Assembly (NCBI RefSeq): GCF_947242115.1
Contig: NC_074711.1
Location: 4,298,501 to 4,362,500 of the forward strand
Source of the DNA: Biomphalaria glabrata
Taxonomy: Eukaryota; Mollusca; Gastropoda; Planorbidae
DNA: 64,000 nucleotides
Direction of reading: 5' to 3'
The translations under genes were made by a program, and so were the position numbers. Position 1 is the first letter of the stretch; each line of letters starts with the position of its first letter. The notes beneath the pieces are model-generated. The model was not told the DNA's origin and ran no database searches. It saw only the letters and a program-made list of their open reading frames with translations. Of the stretch, positions 36,001-46,785 are shown one piece after another.

Positions 36001-39000
36001 AGACAGTGTCAGAGATGAAAATATTCAACATAACAGTATCAAGGATAAAAATATTCAACATGACAGTATCACGGATGAAAATGTTCAACATGAAAGTGTC
36101 ACAGATGAAAATATTCAACATGACAATACCACAGATGAAAATATTCAACATGACAGTCCCACAGATGAAAATATTCAACATGACAGTTCCACAGATGAAA
36201 ATATTCAACATGACAGTGCCACAGATGAAAATATTCAACATGACAGTATCATAGATGAAAATATTCAACATTACAGTGTCACAGATGAAAATATTCAACA
36301 TGATAGTGCCACAGATGAAAATATTCAACATGACAGAGCCACAGATGAAAATATTCAACATGATAGTGCCACAGATGAAAATATTCAACATGACAGAGCC
36401 ACAGATGAAAATATTCAGCACGACAGTATCATAGATGAAAATATTCAACATTACAGTGTCACAAATGAAAATATTCAACATGATAGTGCCACAGATGAAA
36501 ATATTCAACATGACAGAGCCACAGATGAAAATATTCAACATGATAGTGCCACAGATGAAAATATTCAACATGACAGAGCCACAGATAAAAATATTCAACA
36601 TGACAGTATCACAGATCAAAATATTCAGCATGAATGTGTCACAGATGAAAATATTCAACATCAGAGTGCAACAGATGAAAATATTCAACATGACAGTGCC
36701 ACAGATGAAAATATTCAACATGACAGTGCCACAGATGAAAATATTCAACATGACAGTGCCACAGATGAAAATATTCAACATGACAATACCACAGATGAAA
36801 ATATTCAACATGACAGTTCCACAGATGAAAATTTTCAACATGACAATACCACAGATGAAAATATTCAACATGACAGTATCACAGATGAAAATATTCAACG
36901 TGACAGAGCCACAGATGAAAATGTTCAACATGACAGTGTCACAGATGAAAATATTCAACATGACAGTATCACAGATGAAAATATTCAACATGACAGTATC
37001 ACGGATGAAAATGTTCAACATGAAAGTGTCACAGATGAAAATATTCAACATCACAGTGCCACAGATGAAAATGTTCAACATCAGAGTGCAACAGATGAAA
37101 ATATTCAACATGACAGTGCCACAGATGAAAATATTCAACATGACAGTGCCACAGATGAAAATATTCAACATGACAGTGCCACAGATGAAAATATTCAACA
37201 TGACAGTGCCACAGATGAAAATATTCAACATGACAGTTCCACAGATGAAAATATTCAACATGACAGTTCCACAGATGAAAATATTCAACATGACAGTATC
37301 ACAGATGAAAATATTCAATGTGACAGAGCCACAGATGAAAATGTTCAACATGACAGTGTCACAGATGAAAATATTCAACATGACAGTATCACAGATGAAA
37401 ATATTCAACATGACAGTATCACGGATGAAAATGTTCAACATGAAAGTGTCACAGATGAAAATATTCAACATCACAGTGCCACAGATGAAAATGTTCAACA
37501 TGAAAGTGTCACAGATGAAAATATTCAACATGACAATACCACAGATGAAAATATTCAACATGACAGTCCCACAGATGAATTTATTCAACATGACAGTTCC
37601 ACAGATGAAAATATTCAACATTACAGTGTCACAGATGAAAATATTCAACATGATAGTGTCACAGATGAAAATATTCAACATGACAGAGCCACAGATGAAA
37701 ATATTCAACATGATAGTGCCAAAGATAAAAATATTCAACATGACAGAGCCACAGATGAAAATATTCAACACGACAGTATCATAGATGAAAATATTCAAAA
37801 TTACAGTGTCACAGATGAAAATATTCAACATGATAGTGCCACAGATGAAAATATTCAACATGACAGTATCACAGATGAAAATATTCAACGTGACAGAGCC
37901 ACAGATGAAAATGTTCAACATGACAGTATCACAGATGAAAATATTCAACATGACAGTATCACAGATGAAAATATTCAACATGACAGTATCACAGATGAAA
38001 ATATTCAACGTGACAGTGTCACAGATGAAAATATTCAACATGATAGTATCACAGATCAAAATATTCAACATGAAAGTGTCACAGATGAAAATATTCAGCA
38101 TGACAGAGCAACAGATGAAAATATTCAACATGACAGTGCCACAGATGAAAATGTTCAACATGACAGTGCCACAGACGAAAATATTCAACATGACAGTGCC
38201 ACAGATGAAAATATTCAACATAACAGTGCCACAGATGAAAATATTAAACATGAACGTCTTACAGATCAGAACATTAATAAAGTTAGTACAAGTGAAGCAC
38301 AAGTGGGCTATGACAAAAGGGCAACTAAAGTTGTTGATCCAGCGTGTTTTGTATCAGAAGGTGCACAAACAAACCAAGACAGCCTTGAAATCAAAGACAA
38401 AAACAATGACCAGGAGATTGTCAAAGAGGAAACATTTAATGAAGAAATTAAAGATTCCCAAGTTGAAGAGAAGATTCTTCAGCATCAATATTTTGAAGAT
38501 GATCAGAATATTGATCTAAAAGTTGGTAAGAAAATTGTTGAAATTAAAAATGCTGATGGTGACCAGGAAATTGTGGAAATTAAAGCAATTGATTTTGATA
38601 TTGTTAAAATTAATGATGCAGAAATTAATCAAGAAATTATTGAAGTTAAAGATGCAGAAGTTAATCAAGAAATTATTGAAGTTAAAGATGCAGAAGTTAA
38701 TCAAGAAATTATTGAAGTTAAAGATACAGAAGTTAATCAAGAAATTATTGAAGCTAAAGATGCAGAAATTAATCAAGAAATTATTCAAGTTAAAGATGAA
38801 GAAGTTAATCAAGAAATTATTGAAGTTAAAGATCCAGAAGTTAATCAAGAAATTATTGAAGTTAAAGATCCAGAAGTTAATCAAGAAATTATTGAAGTTA
38901 AAGATGAAGTTAATCAAGAAATTATTGAAGTTAAAGATCCAGAAGTTAATCAAGAAATTATTGAAGTTAAAGATGCAGAAGTTAATCAAGAAATTATTGA

Positions 39001-42000
39001 AGTTAAAGATGCAGAAGTTAATCAAGAAATTATTGAAGTTAAAGATGCAGAAGTTAATCAAGAAATTATTGAAGTTAAAGATCCAGAAGTTAATCAAGAA
39101 ATGATTGAAGTTAAAGATGCAGAAGTTAATCAGGAAATTATTGAAGTTAAAGATGCAGAAGTTAATCAGGAAATTATTGAAGTTAAAGATCCAGAAGTTA
39201 ATCAAGAAATTATTGAAGTTAAAGATGCAGAAGTTAATCAGGAAATTATTGAAGTTAAAGATGCAGAAGTTGATCAGGAAATTATTGAAGTTAAAGATGC
39301 AGAAGTTAATCAAGAAATTATTGAAGTTAAAGATCCAGAAGTTAATCAAGAAATTATTGAAGCTAAAGATGCAGAAATTAATCAAGAAATTATTCAAGTT
39401 AAAGATGAAGAAGTTAATCAAGAAATTATTGAAGTTAAAGATCCAGAAGTTAATCAAGAAATTATTGAAGTTAAAGATCCAGAAGTTAATCAAGAAATTA
39501 TTGAAGTTAAAGATCCAGAAATTAATCAAGAAATTATTGAAGTTAAAGATGAAGTTAATCAAGAAATTATTGAAGTTAAAGATGAAGTTAATCAAGAAAT
39601 TATTGAAGTTAAAGATCCAGAAGTTAATCAAGAAATTATTGAAGTTAAAGATGCAGAAGTTAATCAGGAAATTATTGAAGTTAAAGATGCAGAAGTTAAT
39701 CAAGAAATTATTGAAGTTAAAGATGCAGAAGTTAATCAAGAAATTATTGAAGTTAAAGATCCAGAAGTTAATCAAGAAATTATTGAAGTTAAAGATCCAG
39801 AAGTTAATCAAGAAATTATTGAAGTTAAAGATGCAGAAGTTAATCAGGAAATTATTGAAGTTAAAGATGCAGAAGTTAATCAGGAAATTATTGAAGTTAA
39901 AGATCCAGAAGTTAATCAAGAAATTATTGAAGTTAAAGATGCAGAAGTTAATCAGGAAATTATTGAAGTTAAAGATGCAGAAGTTGATCAGGAAATTATT
40001 GAAGTTAAAGATGCAGAAGTTAATCAAGAAATTATTGAAGTTAAAGATCCAGAAGTTAATCAAGAAATTATTGAAGCTAAAGATGCAGAAATTAATCAAG
40101 AAATTATTCAAGTTAAAGATGAAGAAGTTAATCAAGAAATTATTGAAGTTAAAGATCCAGAAGTTAATCAAGAAATTATTGAAGTTAAAGATCCAGAAGT
40201 TAATCAAGAAATTATTGAAGTTAAAGATCCAGAAATTAATCAAGAAATTATTGAAGTTAAAGATGAAGTTAATCAAGAAATTATTGAAGTTAAAGATGAA
40301 GTTAATCAAGAAATTATTGAAGTTAAAGATCCAGAAGTTAATCAAGAAATTATTGAAGTTAAAGATGCAGAAGTTAATCAGGAAATTATTGAAGTTAAAG
40401 ATGCAGAAGTTAATCAAGAAATTATTGAAGTTAAAGATGCAGAAGTTAATCAAGAAATTATTGAAGTTAAAGATCCAGAAGTTAATCAAGAAATTATTGA
40501 AGTTAAAGATCCAGAAGTTAATCAAGAAATTATTGAAGTTAAAGATGCAGAAGTTAATCAGGAAATTATTGAAGTTAAAGATGCAGAAGTTTATCAGGAA
40601 ATTATTGAAGTTAAAGATGAAGAAGTTAATCAGGAAATTATTGAAGTTAAAGATGCAGAAGTTAATAAGGAAATTATTGAAAATAAAGATCAGGTTATTA
40701 TTGAAATGAAAAATGCAGAACAGTATCAGGTGATTGAGGTTGACATTAAAGTTGCAGGTGATCACAATACAGTTGAAATCAAAGATGAAGACATTAATCA
40801 CAATGAAAACTTTGAACAGAACCATACTACAAAAACAAGCATTAATCAAAATGATGAAACAAAAGTAATTAACAAAGACAGCACAAATTTAGAACAAATT
40901 CAAGGTATTTCTATACATGACAAATTGAACCAGAATTATCTGACAGTAGAAGAAACTACTCAAGAAATTTCTATGACGAAGTTCACTAGCAGTTCACATC
41001 TACCACAAGAAGACAATAATTACCAGAACTTTATATCAGAAACTATGTATCAAGAAATAGATGCCACTGACAAAGTAGAAGTCATGATAAGCCAGGAGAA
41101 TGACATTTTAAAAGACATGACACATTGTGAGAATGATATGGTAGATGGAGACAGCCAATGCTATTCTGATGAAAACACTTCTGAAGTTAGAGTTAGTGTT
41201 AATCTGATTCCTAGTGAAGCTTCATTAAATACTGAAGCAACAGCCGCACAATCATCAAACAGTTCAGAAGAGCAACTGAATGTGTGTGAAAATATCATTA
41301 CTGAGTCTGTGCAAACTTTAACTAGAGATTGGCATGATGCTTCAGAAACAAGGATGCACCCAAAACAAAACAAAGACAAGACAAAACCTGATTCTTTGGA
41401 AGCTTCTTATTATCTAATGCAAGACCAAAGCAATATAGAGACTGGTGCTGTGACAGGCTTAACAGCAGATACGTTTATGCAGTTTAATGCTTCAATAGAT
41501 GACTCACTCTGTGATTTAAGCCATAATTTCAACATAACAGCACATAATTCTGAAGATAGAGATACTCCAAGTCATGTATCACAAATATCTGTTGAGTCTA
41601 ACATGCAGGAATACAGTGAAAACTTGGATATTGTTTTCCAAAGTCATTTAAAGGAACCAATTTCACTATCACTGAACAAAGATACATTACAAGAAACAAA
41701 TGAATCTAATTCATTATCAGTGAACAAAGATACATTACAGGAAACAGATGAATCTGATTCATTAACAGTGAACAAAGATGCATTACAGAAAACAGATGAA
41801 TCTGATTCACTATTAATGAACAAAAGTGCATTACAAGAAACAGATGAATCTGATTCACTATCACTGAACCAAGATACATTACAGGAAACAAAGGCCATCT
41901 TAGAGGAGAAGAACATTAAAAAAACCTCCTCACTAGAAGAATTTGAAACACAGTTTAAATCATTTCATAATGAACAAAAGATTCTATATGATAAACAAAG

Positions 42001-43597
42001 TCAAACTGATCCAAACACTGAAATAACTCAAACAAAAACGGAGAGAGAGAGCTCCACCCAGACTGATCCAGCTGATGGCTTTGCAGATGAAAACCAGTTG
42101 GATCATTTGGCTGTTTCTTCATTCTGGCCCAGTCAGGGACCACTCTCCCCAGAAACATTACAGCTGGACAACATTGATGGGAATGCAGACCAACGGTCTG
42201 ACAAAGACAATGCAGGTCTTGATGCTGTCTCATACACATCTAGTGGAGTAGATGAAGATGTGTGTGCAGGAAATGCACAAGAAACCAATCAAAATGACTC
42301 AACTGAAAAGTGCAGAGGTATGTTGATTAGATTAAAAGAGCATGTATTCATAAAAACTTATCAATACATTTCTTAACAATAAAAAGCTACTTTTATAAGA
42401 TATATAAAACAAATTGTATGGAATTGGGCAGGTATAGTCAAGTTTTTTTTTTTTCAATTCTTCATTTATTTTCTTTTACACTGAGTTTAAAATCCTAACT
42501 TTAAATACCACAATCAGTGCAATCTAAAATTTGAGATATTTTGACCTACAAATATAAGGTCAAGATATTAGATCACTTGGCATCTGTGCCAAAAGTTTGG
42601 AAGTTTGGTTGTAAGTCCCAGTAGACATGATATTTCTTTCTACCTGATGAAATTAGAAAAGATTATCAATTCCCTAAATCTTTAATGAATTTAGCCATGA
42701 ATTTTATGTATTAGTATTGGTATAAATAAAGCACTGAAAAAAATCTTGTACTTAAACTGCGTTATAATTTTACCTAATAGATTACTTCTCACTGAACAAA
42801 GACATTTCTGTTGTTCAGGTAGGGGCCTAATCCTTTAAACAAATGAAGAATTTTTTAAAACAGTCCATTGGAATATCATGCACAATAAAAAACAACACAG
42901 AAGCATTGAATAAACAAAGCGTTCAAAATATTTTATCCAGGTGCAGAAATTTACTATTTGAGAAAGAACAAGATCAGAGTGAAAGTTTGGGGGGAGGGGG
43001 GGGGGGCGCGATACAAAGCTCTGTCTGCAAAGAATTTATTTTGATATTTGATTTTCATTTTTTTTTTTAACCTAACCTCCTCCTTGTTTGAGCTTACAAC
43101 TAGTCAACACATGATCATGATTATTTCAAGGATTTCATCTTGTAATAAAAACTTGAAGTTAAAGATGAAGTGAACCAATTTATACATTTCATTTATAAAT
43201 ACAACTATTTGGCAGTATTTGCCTGTGTCAACACATTTTTATTATTGTTGTACCAAAACGTTAGCTTACTCCACACTTTCAGTGAAGTCCAGAACAAAAT
43301 GGTTACAAACCACTTGTTGTTACAGGTGACCTTGACACTTAGTTTGGTACATGAAAATATTTAAGTGAAATAAAAAAATCTTGAACAAGGAAGGACGTTG
43401 TTTGTACACAAGTCAAATAGATCTTACCTCTTCTCTTATAAATTGCAGACTTTCCTTTAAAAAAAAAAGATCTAGCTTCAAAAATGAATGTGCTTAATGC
43501 TTTTTTTTTTTTATTTACAGCAACAAATTGGATTTTACCAGTTTATAGAGGGGTGTGTCATTCAGTCACTCATCCAGAGATGCCTTTTATGGGATAA
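27026..43597 (+). CDS. TIR-domain protein with giant tandem-repeat region (predicted, ~4,200 aa)
   Basis: Predicted exons are 27026-27219, 28956-29362 (or ending at 29323), 30366-42317 (or starting at 30342) and 43521-43597. All junctions are GT-AG with matching phases (2, 1, 1), giving about 4,209 aa. The start ATG (ccaaacATGG) has in-frame stops upstream. Exons 1-2 encode a TIR fold: FNVIYNHG (strand A), the helix around LALRVTRALVSRLEMKGY, YYHHRDFRRPNR (box-2/BB loop), VTVLILTPDF (strand C/D) and PVWDRIEDIVETI (box-3-like end). A Ser/Thr/Asn-rich segment without recognised domains follows, then four repeat zones and a TQT-rich tail. The last exon adds 25 residues (WILPVYRG..) and a stop at 43595-43597. 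TIR proteins usually signal in innate immunity or cleave NAD+; the function here is unknown. The 12-kb exon is fully open. The exon joins are predictions, and the alternative is two genes, a TIR fragment and a repeat protein. Confidence 0.75.
27465..27640 (+). mobile_element. LINE L-C 3' fragment in intron 1 of the TIR gene
   Basis: Carries 'gaagtggtccacccaggcgg', 'gaaagaaggttgacagattc' and 'tgtggtgccccaaag', the family C-terminus. A partial second copy of the 'agtggtccaccca' part precedes it at about 27397-27465. Confidence 0.6.
27690..28078 (+). repeat. RTE-like 3'UTR repeat
   Basis: Ends in 'ctggacggacgaacggacag' and 'cccctttcgggggccgctaa', the type of gacggac-rich sequence plus small hairpin seen at RTE-class LINE tails. 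No ORF left. Confidence 0.5.
28096..28258 (+). repeat. Dispersed repeat R1, copy 5 (partial)
   Basis: 'gttatttcccttattcaata' through 'aattaactaattga' and 'tgttcaaagtatcaacttga', lost before the gacaga end. Adjacent to copy 6 in the same orientation. Confidence 0.7.
28262..28536 (+). repeat. Dispersed repeat R1, copy 6
   Basis: 'taaggggactaaacccaaca' start, AATTGTCTAATTG core, 'gggagaaataacgtgtaaac' and 'cagacagacaggcagaatga'. Forms a direct tandem pair with copy 5. Confidence 0.7.
29369..29531 (-). mobile_element. LINE L-A 3' fragment in intron 2 of the TIR gene
   Basis: Tail 'ttatcttatcttataaatta' followed by the L-A body in antisense. It stops at 'ttagtcccagca', where a transposon end begins. 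Confidence 0.65.
29532..29660 (+). mobile_element. Single end of a hAT-like element
   Basis: CAGGGGCGTAGCTAAG matches the terminal sequence of the element at 15910, and 'gggggcccctgcattttgct' matches its interior in reverse. The opposite terminus is missing, so this is a remnant. Confidence 0.55.
29975..30108 (+). mobile_element. LINE L-A 3' fragment (plus orientation)
   Basis: 'agccaggaaaaccaatgact' to 'gaagtaacgtctgtacttta', the same 3' end as 23036-23335. It sits close upstream of the acceptor of the giant exon. Confidence 0.65.
34165..34400 (+). repeat. Degenerate decapeptide zone 1 (TKERKCDIST type)
   Basis: In-frame 30-bp units coding for 'TTKERKCDIL/S'. Four are near identical at 34180-34310, flanked by weaker copies such as REERNDNLAT and EDSARDKLTP. 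They lie within the giant exon and share period and a central Asp with the later decapeptide arrays. Confidence 0.9.
35400..35880 (+). repeat. Decapeptide zone 2 (NEINQDNLKE type)
   Basis: About ten clear 30-bp units coding 'EINQDNLKEN', then increasingly altered forms (EEINEDSLKE, then EKNHDSVTDE) that grade directly into the 80-unit array. The gradation suggests that both zones descend from one decamer. Confidence 0.9.
35881..38280 (+). repeat. 80-unit decapeptide array (TDENIQHDSA), 30 bp per unit
   Basis: 2,400 bp made of 80 consecutive 30-bp units with no insertion or deletion; every unit keeps exact register. Consensus TDENIQHDS(A/V/I). The D-E-N-I-Q-H core is almost fixed, while the last residue before T varies (A, V, I, P, S, T). 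Each unit brings one His and about three acidic residues. Longer sub-periods are visible (180 bp near 36240-36600, 420 bp between 36900 and 37320). Lies within the giant TIR-gene exon. Confidence 0.97.
38618..40690 (+). repeat. 58-unit dodecapeptide array (EVNQEIIEVKDA), 36 bp per unit
   Basis: About 58 units. Five lack one codon (33 bp), so the reading frame is always kept. The consensus is (A/P/E)EVNQEIIEVKD. A higher-order repeat of 20 units (714 bp) runs from about 39325 to 40038 and again from 40039 until it decays near 40590, with matching silent CAA/CAG differences. A shorter, related version (~608 bp) precedes it. The alternating V, I-I, V pattern on a charged background suggests beta-strand or solenoid structure, but this is untested. 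Confidence 0.97.
41663..41902 (+). repeat. Five 16-residue repeats (SLSVNKDTLQETDESD)
   Basis: Five in-frame 48-bp units near the end of the giant exon, with consensus SL(S/T)VNKDTLQETDESD. They are less uniform than the earlier arrays and acidic, with possible casein-kinase-type Ser/Asp clusters (inference). Confidence 0.9.
42318..43520 (+). other. Last intron of the TIR gene
   Basis: Donor CAGAG|GTATGT at 42318 and acceptor TTATTTACAG|CAAC at 43520, preserving phase 1. If the donor is not used, the exon reads on for 19 more codons to TAA at 42376. No recognised repeat; a G-rich run near 42990-43007. Confidence 0.65.
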
Positions 43598-44059
43598 ATT
43601 AAGAAATCCTCTGTCTTTTTTTTTGGATACAACAGGAATGTAGACATCTCATCAAGAACACTGGTACTTTTGGCTAAGACTAAGACTGCTTTATTGATCC
43701 ATATTGGAAATGTACTGTGATTTATAGACACCCTGTCAAGAACATTGGCACAGACAAGTTCAAATGCAGTTTTATATTACACTTGAACTGATACTCTAAT
43801 GACATTTAAAATTCAACTTGTTTCATAACTTCAATGTTTATGATAAATCTGTTTAGAGCTTTAATCAACTCAAAAAAGTCCAGTCCTTAGTTCAATCATA
43901 TTTACACCTTTGTGCTTTTAGTAGTCCCTCATGCTCTTTGGATAGTGTTTAGATTGTCCTGACAGATGCATATTCAAGAGTAGAGAATGCTTAAATACTA
44001 ATCCTTATACATGTATATTCCAATATAATGTTTGTCATGTTGATATATACTCATGTAAC

Positions 44060-44065
44060 AATAAA
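44060..44065 (+). terminator. Candidate poly(A) signal of the TIR gene
   Basis: AATAAA about 460 bp after the predicted stop at 43597, followed by a T/C-rich stretch ('acgcctttcctcttc'). Other AT-rich signals are nearby, so this is only a candidate. Confidence 0.35.
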
Positions 44066-44691
44066 TTGTAAATATGTTTAAACGCCTTTCCTCTTCATTT
44101 ACCACACATTTATTTATTATGTAATCATAAGTACAAAGTAATCAAGCAAATCATTAACTGTATTGGAAATTATTTTATTCAAACAATAAGTAATTCATTG
44201 TCAGTAAACCAATGTACACCTACAGCTGTGTGGTACAGAACATCATGTGCTTGTTAGGCCAATACAAATATCTCAGCTTGCTGACTTAACAAGCTCTAGT
44301 TAACACTAAAGGAAGAGTGAACAAGTTAGGAAGACCCAACACAGGCAGCTTCTCCTAAAGTAACAATTCAACTTAGAATAAACAGCAACACAAACAAAAC
44401 CAATAAAGAAACTATTAAAAACCCAACTAGAATTGTAACCAAACCTCCTGTTCTAAATGCTAGGGCAATCTTCAAACCTAATTAACAGTGTATTTCAAAA
44501 ATGCTTTCTATCTTAGTCTATAAAAAAAAGCATAACAAATAAAATATTTTCAGAACAGTGACTCAATTTTTGTTTATTACAATATAATGCTGGTACCTGC
44601 CTTAAAAAAAAAACAAAAAAAAACCAACAACTTACATATTAAAAAAAACTTAGTAAATCTAGTCAGTACAACCTCGCGCTTCAATAGATAT

Positions 44692-44830
44692 AGAATTGTA
44701 TGGTTGCCTTGCCCTGTGCTAAGCCCTGTCATCAGGATGGTTCTCTAAAATTCGAGCCCAGCCCGCTTCCATCCTCTGCAGGACATAATCATTTCAGAAG
44801 GAATGTCAGAAACTTCTAAAACAAATGAAA
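44692..44830 (+). mobile_element. Diverged SINE S2
   Basis: Head 'ggttgccttgccctgtg', B-box remnant 'aaaattcgagccc', 'cccgcttccatcctctgcag' and an 'aacttctaaaacaaatg' tail align with family S2. It overlaps nothing coding but borders the hydrophobic minus-strand ORF. Confidence 0.5.
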
Positions 44831-44854
44831 ACATTACTCTGTGTGTGTGCAAGC

Positions 44855-45249
44855 TCAGAGAGAAGGCGAATGTTGCAAAGAACGGCGGAGCACAATAAAT
44901 ACAAAGCCAAGGAAGATGAACATAATTAAAAAAAGAACAACATCTGGAAATAATGTCAACAACATCCACACCAATAAGAAACAAGAATTCAAAGTGTTAG
45001 AACTGGCGTAATGGAAAGCATTTAAACCAATAAAGTAACTGGCGATGGAAGAACAAAAAGAAAACGTTACAAGTGATAAAAGCAAAAGGCTAAAGGTAAT
45101 CTTAAAATGATATAGCAACATAAAACCTTTAAAATAATAATTGTTGATCAAAATCACAGCACCAGACAGTATTAAACTGTACCATGCATAGAAAAACCAT
45201 CTCCAATTAAAATTGTCATTGCTTTTTGTAGTAATAGTTAATGTGTGAA
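44855..45249 (-). CDS. Candidate terminal exon of an unknown membrane protein
   Basis: The minus strand is open from 45280 to a stop at 44855, and an acceptor-like TTTTTGGGCTGGGTCTAACAG ends at 45250, giving about 131 codons. The product would have three or four hydrophobic spans: WFFYAWYSLILSGAVILI, the ITFSLLLLSLVTFSF region, CFLLVWMLLTLFPDVVLFL and MFIFLGFVFIVL. It ends in a basic turn, LRRSLQHSPSL. I do not recognise the family and could not find earlier exons. A T-rich strand favours hydrophobic open frames by chance, but the length and the several Trp, Gly and Cys residues make it worth keeping as a candidate. Confidence 0.35.
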
Positions 45250-46785
45250 CTGTTAGACCCAGCCCAAAAAGAAAAAGTTCTTACTTCAAAAGTCAAGATA
45301 CAAATTGAAATTCTGTACATATGCAGGACATGAGGAGAAACGTCTAAAGAGACAAGGAGAATAACTGGTAATGTACTACTTAAGGCTAAGACTAAGAAGC
45401 AAACAAAGGCTAAGGCTAATATAGCATATCAATCTCAGATAATACTTGCTGTTTATATACAGACACCTTATGGTAGATAAAGATTGTTATAAATAATTTT
45501 GCAATTAAAGGACAATTTCCGGTTTGTTTTTTATTCTATGCTTTCCTAAGTATCAAAATTAAACCTATGTCTAATTGATTGAATGTAATTTTTGAAACAT
45601 ACGTATGTCCACTCCTATAAATACATATATATCTTTAAAGTATTACAATTGTATACAATAATTCTGAGTGCCAGTAAAGCTAATAATTTAAATTCAACTA
45701 GTCACTTTGAAAAAGAATAACCTCCACTTTAAAAATTGAGATTACTCTCAACACTTTATATAGAAGTACTTCTAACTGTGCTTAGAGAAAACATTTTTAT
45801 GTAAGAGTGAAATTTTTCTGAACTACTATTTATCACATTGCTAATTCCTAACTATTCATCATTCATCGGCTCTAAAAAAAGAAAAAAGGAATTTACATTT
45901 CAAAGGATGATATAAACTTAAACAAACATAATTGTATACACTCTTTTCATGTTCCACAACATGCTAACTGAGCATTGCCATGACAAAATTATTTCCATCA
46001 GTTGTGAATAAAACTTACAATGTATGGATACAAGAAGCTTGTCTTTTCTAAAGGCTGAGTCCAGTTTCATAGAGAACCTTTAAAGCTTCAATCCATGAAG
46101 CAAACATTGAAATTTAAAACAATGAAGTCACTATGTTTAGATGTCTTAAAACATATGTCACTGTCAGTTTGACAGCAACTTACCTTTGTCAACAGATGTT
46201 TTTACTCTTGTAAATAGAAAATAAAATAAGCAAGGAGTCAAATGGATTCAAAAACACACATCCAAATGTTACATCCTCAAAATAATTCAAATTTGAGTCA
46301 ATTATCCAAACCGAACATCATTATATCTCTAAAATATTACGTAAAAACATTTCAAATGGGAAAAAAAAATATTTATACAATTTTTCCAGGCAAAGTGAGT
46401 AGCGAAAAATCATTTTCTAATCAAGTTACTACATTGTTTTTTATGAAACTTATTCACAAGAATGTTGTTGATATATCTTAATATACAGTAGAAATAAGTC
46501 TACTTTTTCCAACAGGCCCTCATAAAAAATGATGAGTGACATTTAAGAAACACTAGACTAGTAATTGAAACAAGAAAATATTTGCACAAAGGGTTCAAGA
46601 CTAGTACATGACTAGTAATTGAAAAAGAAGAAAATATTTGTACAAATGCATGATACATTGTTTTCCACTGATTGTATAAAGTTGTGTTGAAACAAAGTCA
46701 AACAAAAGGCTGGTGAACATTTCTATGCTTAACCCTAACATCTGATCCAAACCAGCAACTACTTTTTCAAGGAAAAAAAAATGTT

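Noticed and set aside
35881-38280. CRISPR-like regular 30-bp repeats
   Set aside because: Units are contiguous with no spacers, translate in frame, and lie in an animal gene.
35981-38302. 773-codon minus-strand ORF with 'MLNIFICDTV' repeats
   Set aside because: It is the antisense shadow of the 30-bp coding array; the plus frame continues unbroken on both sides of the array, whereas the antisense ORF ends at the array edges.
36435-40709. Long second-frame plus-strand ORFs ('QMKIFNMTV', 'KKLLKLKMQ')
   Set aside because: They exist only because the repeat unit lacks stops in that frame, and they break at the array borders.
38516-40849. 777-codon minus-strand ORF with 'NFNNFLINF' repeats
   Set aside because: Antisense shadow of the 36-bp array, confined to it and very low complexity.
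45250-45350. Extra exon upstream of the hydrophobic ORF (open frame ending GAA|GTAAGA)
   Set aside because: The phases do not match and the implied intron would be only about 35 bp.
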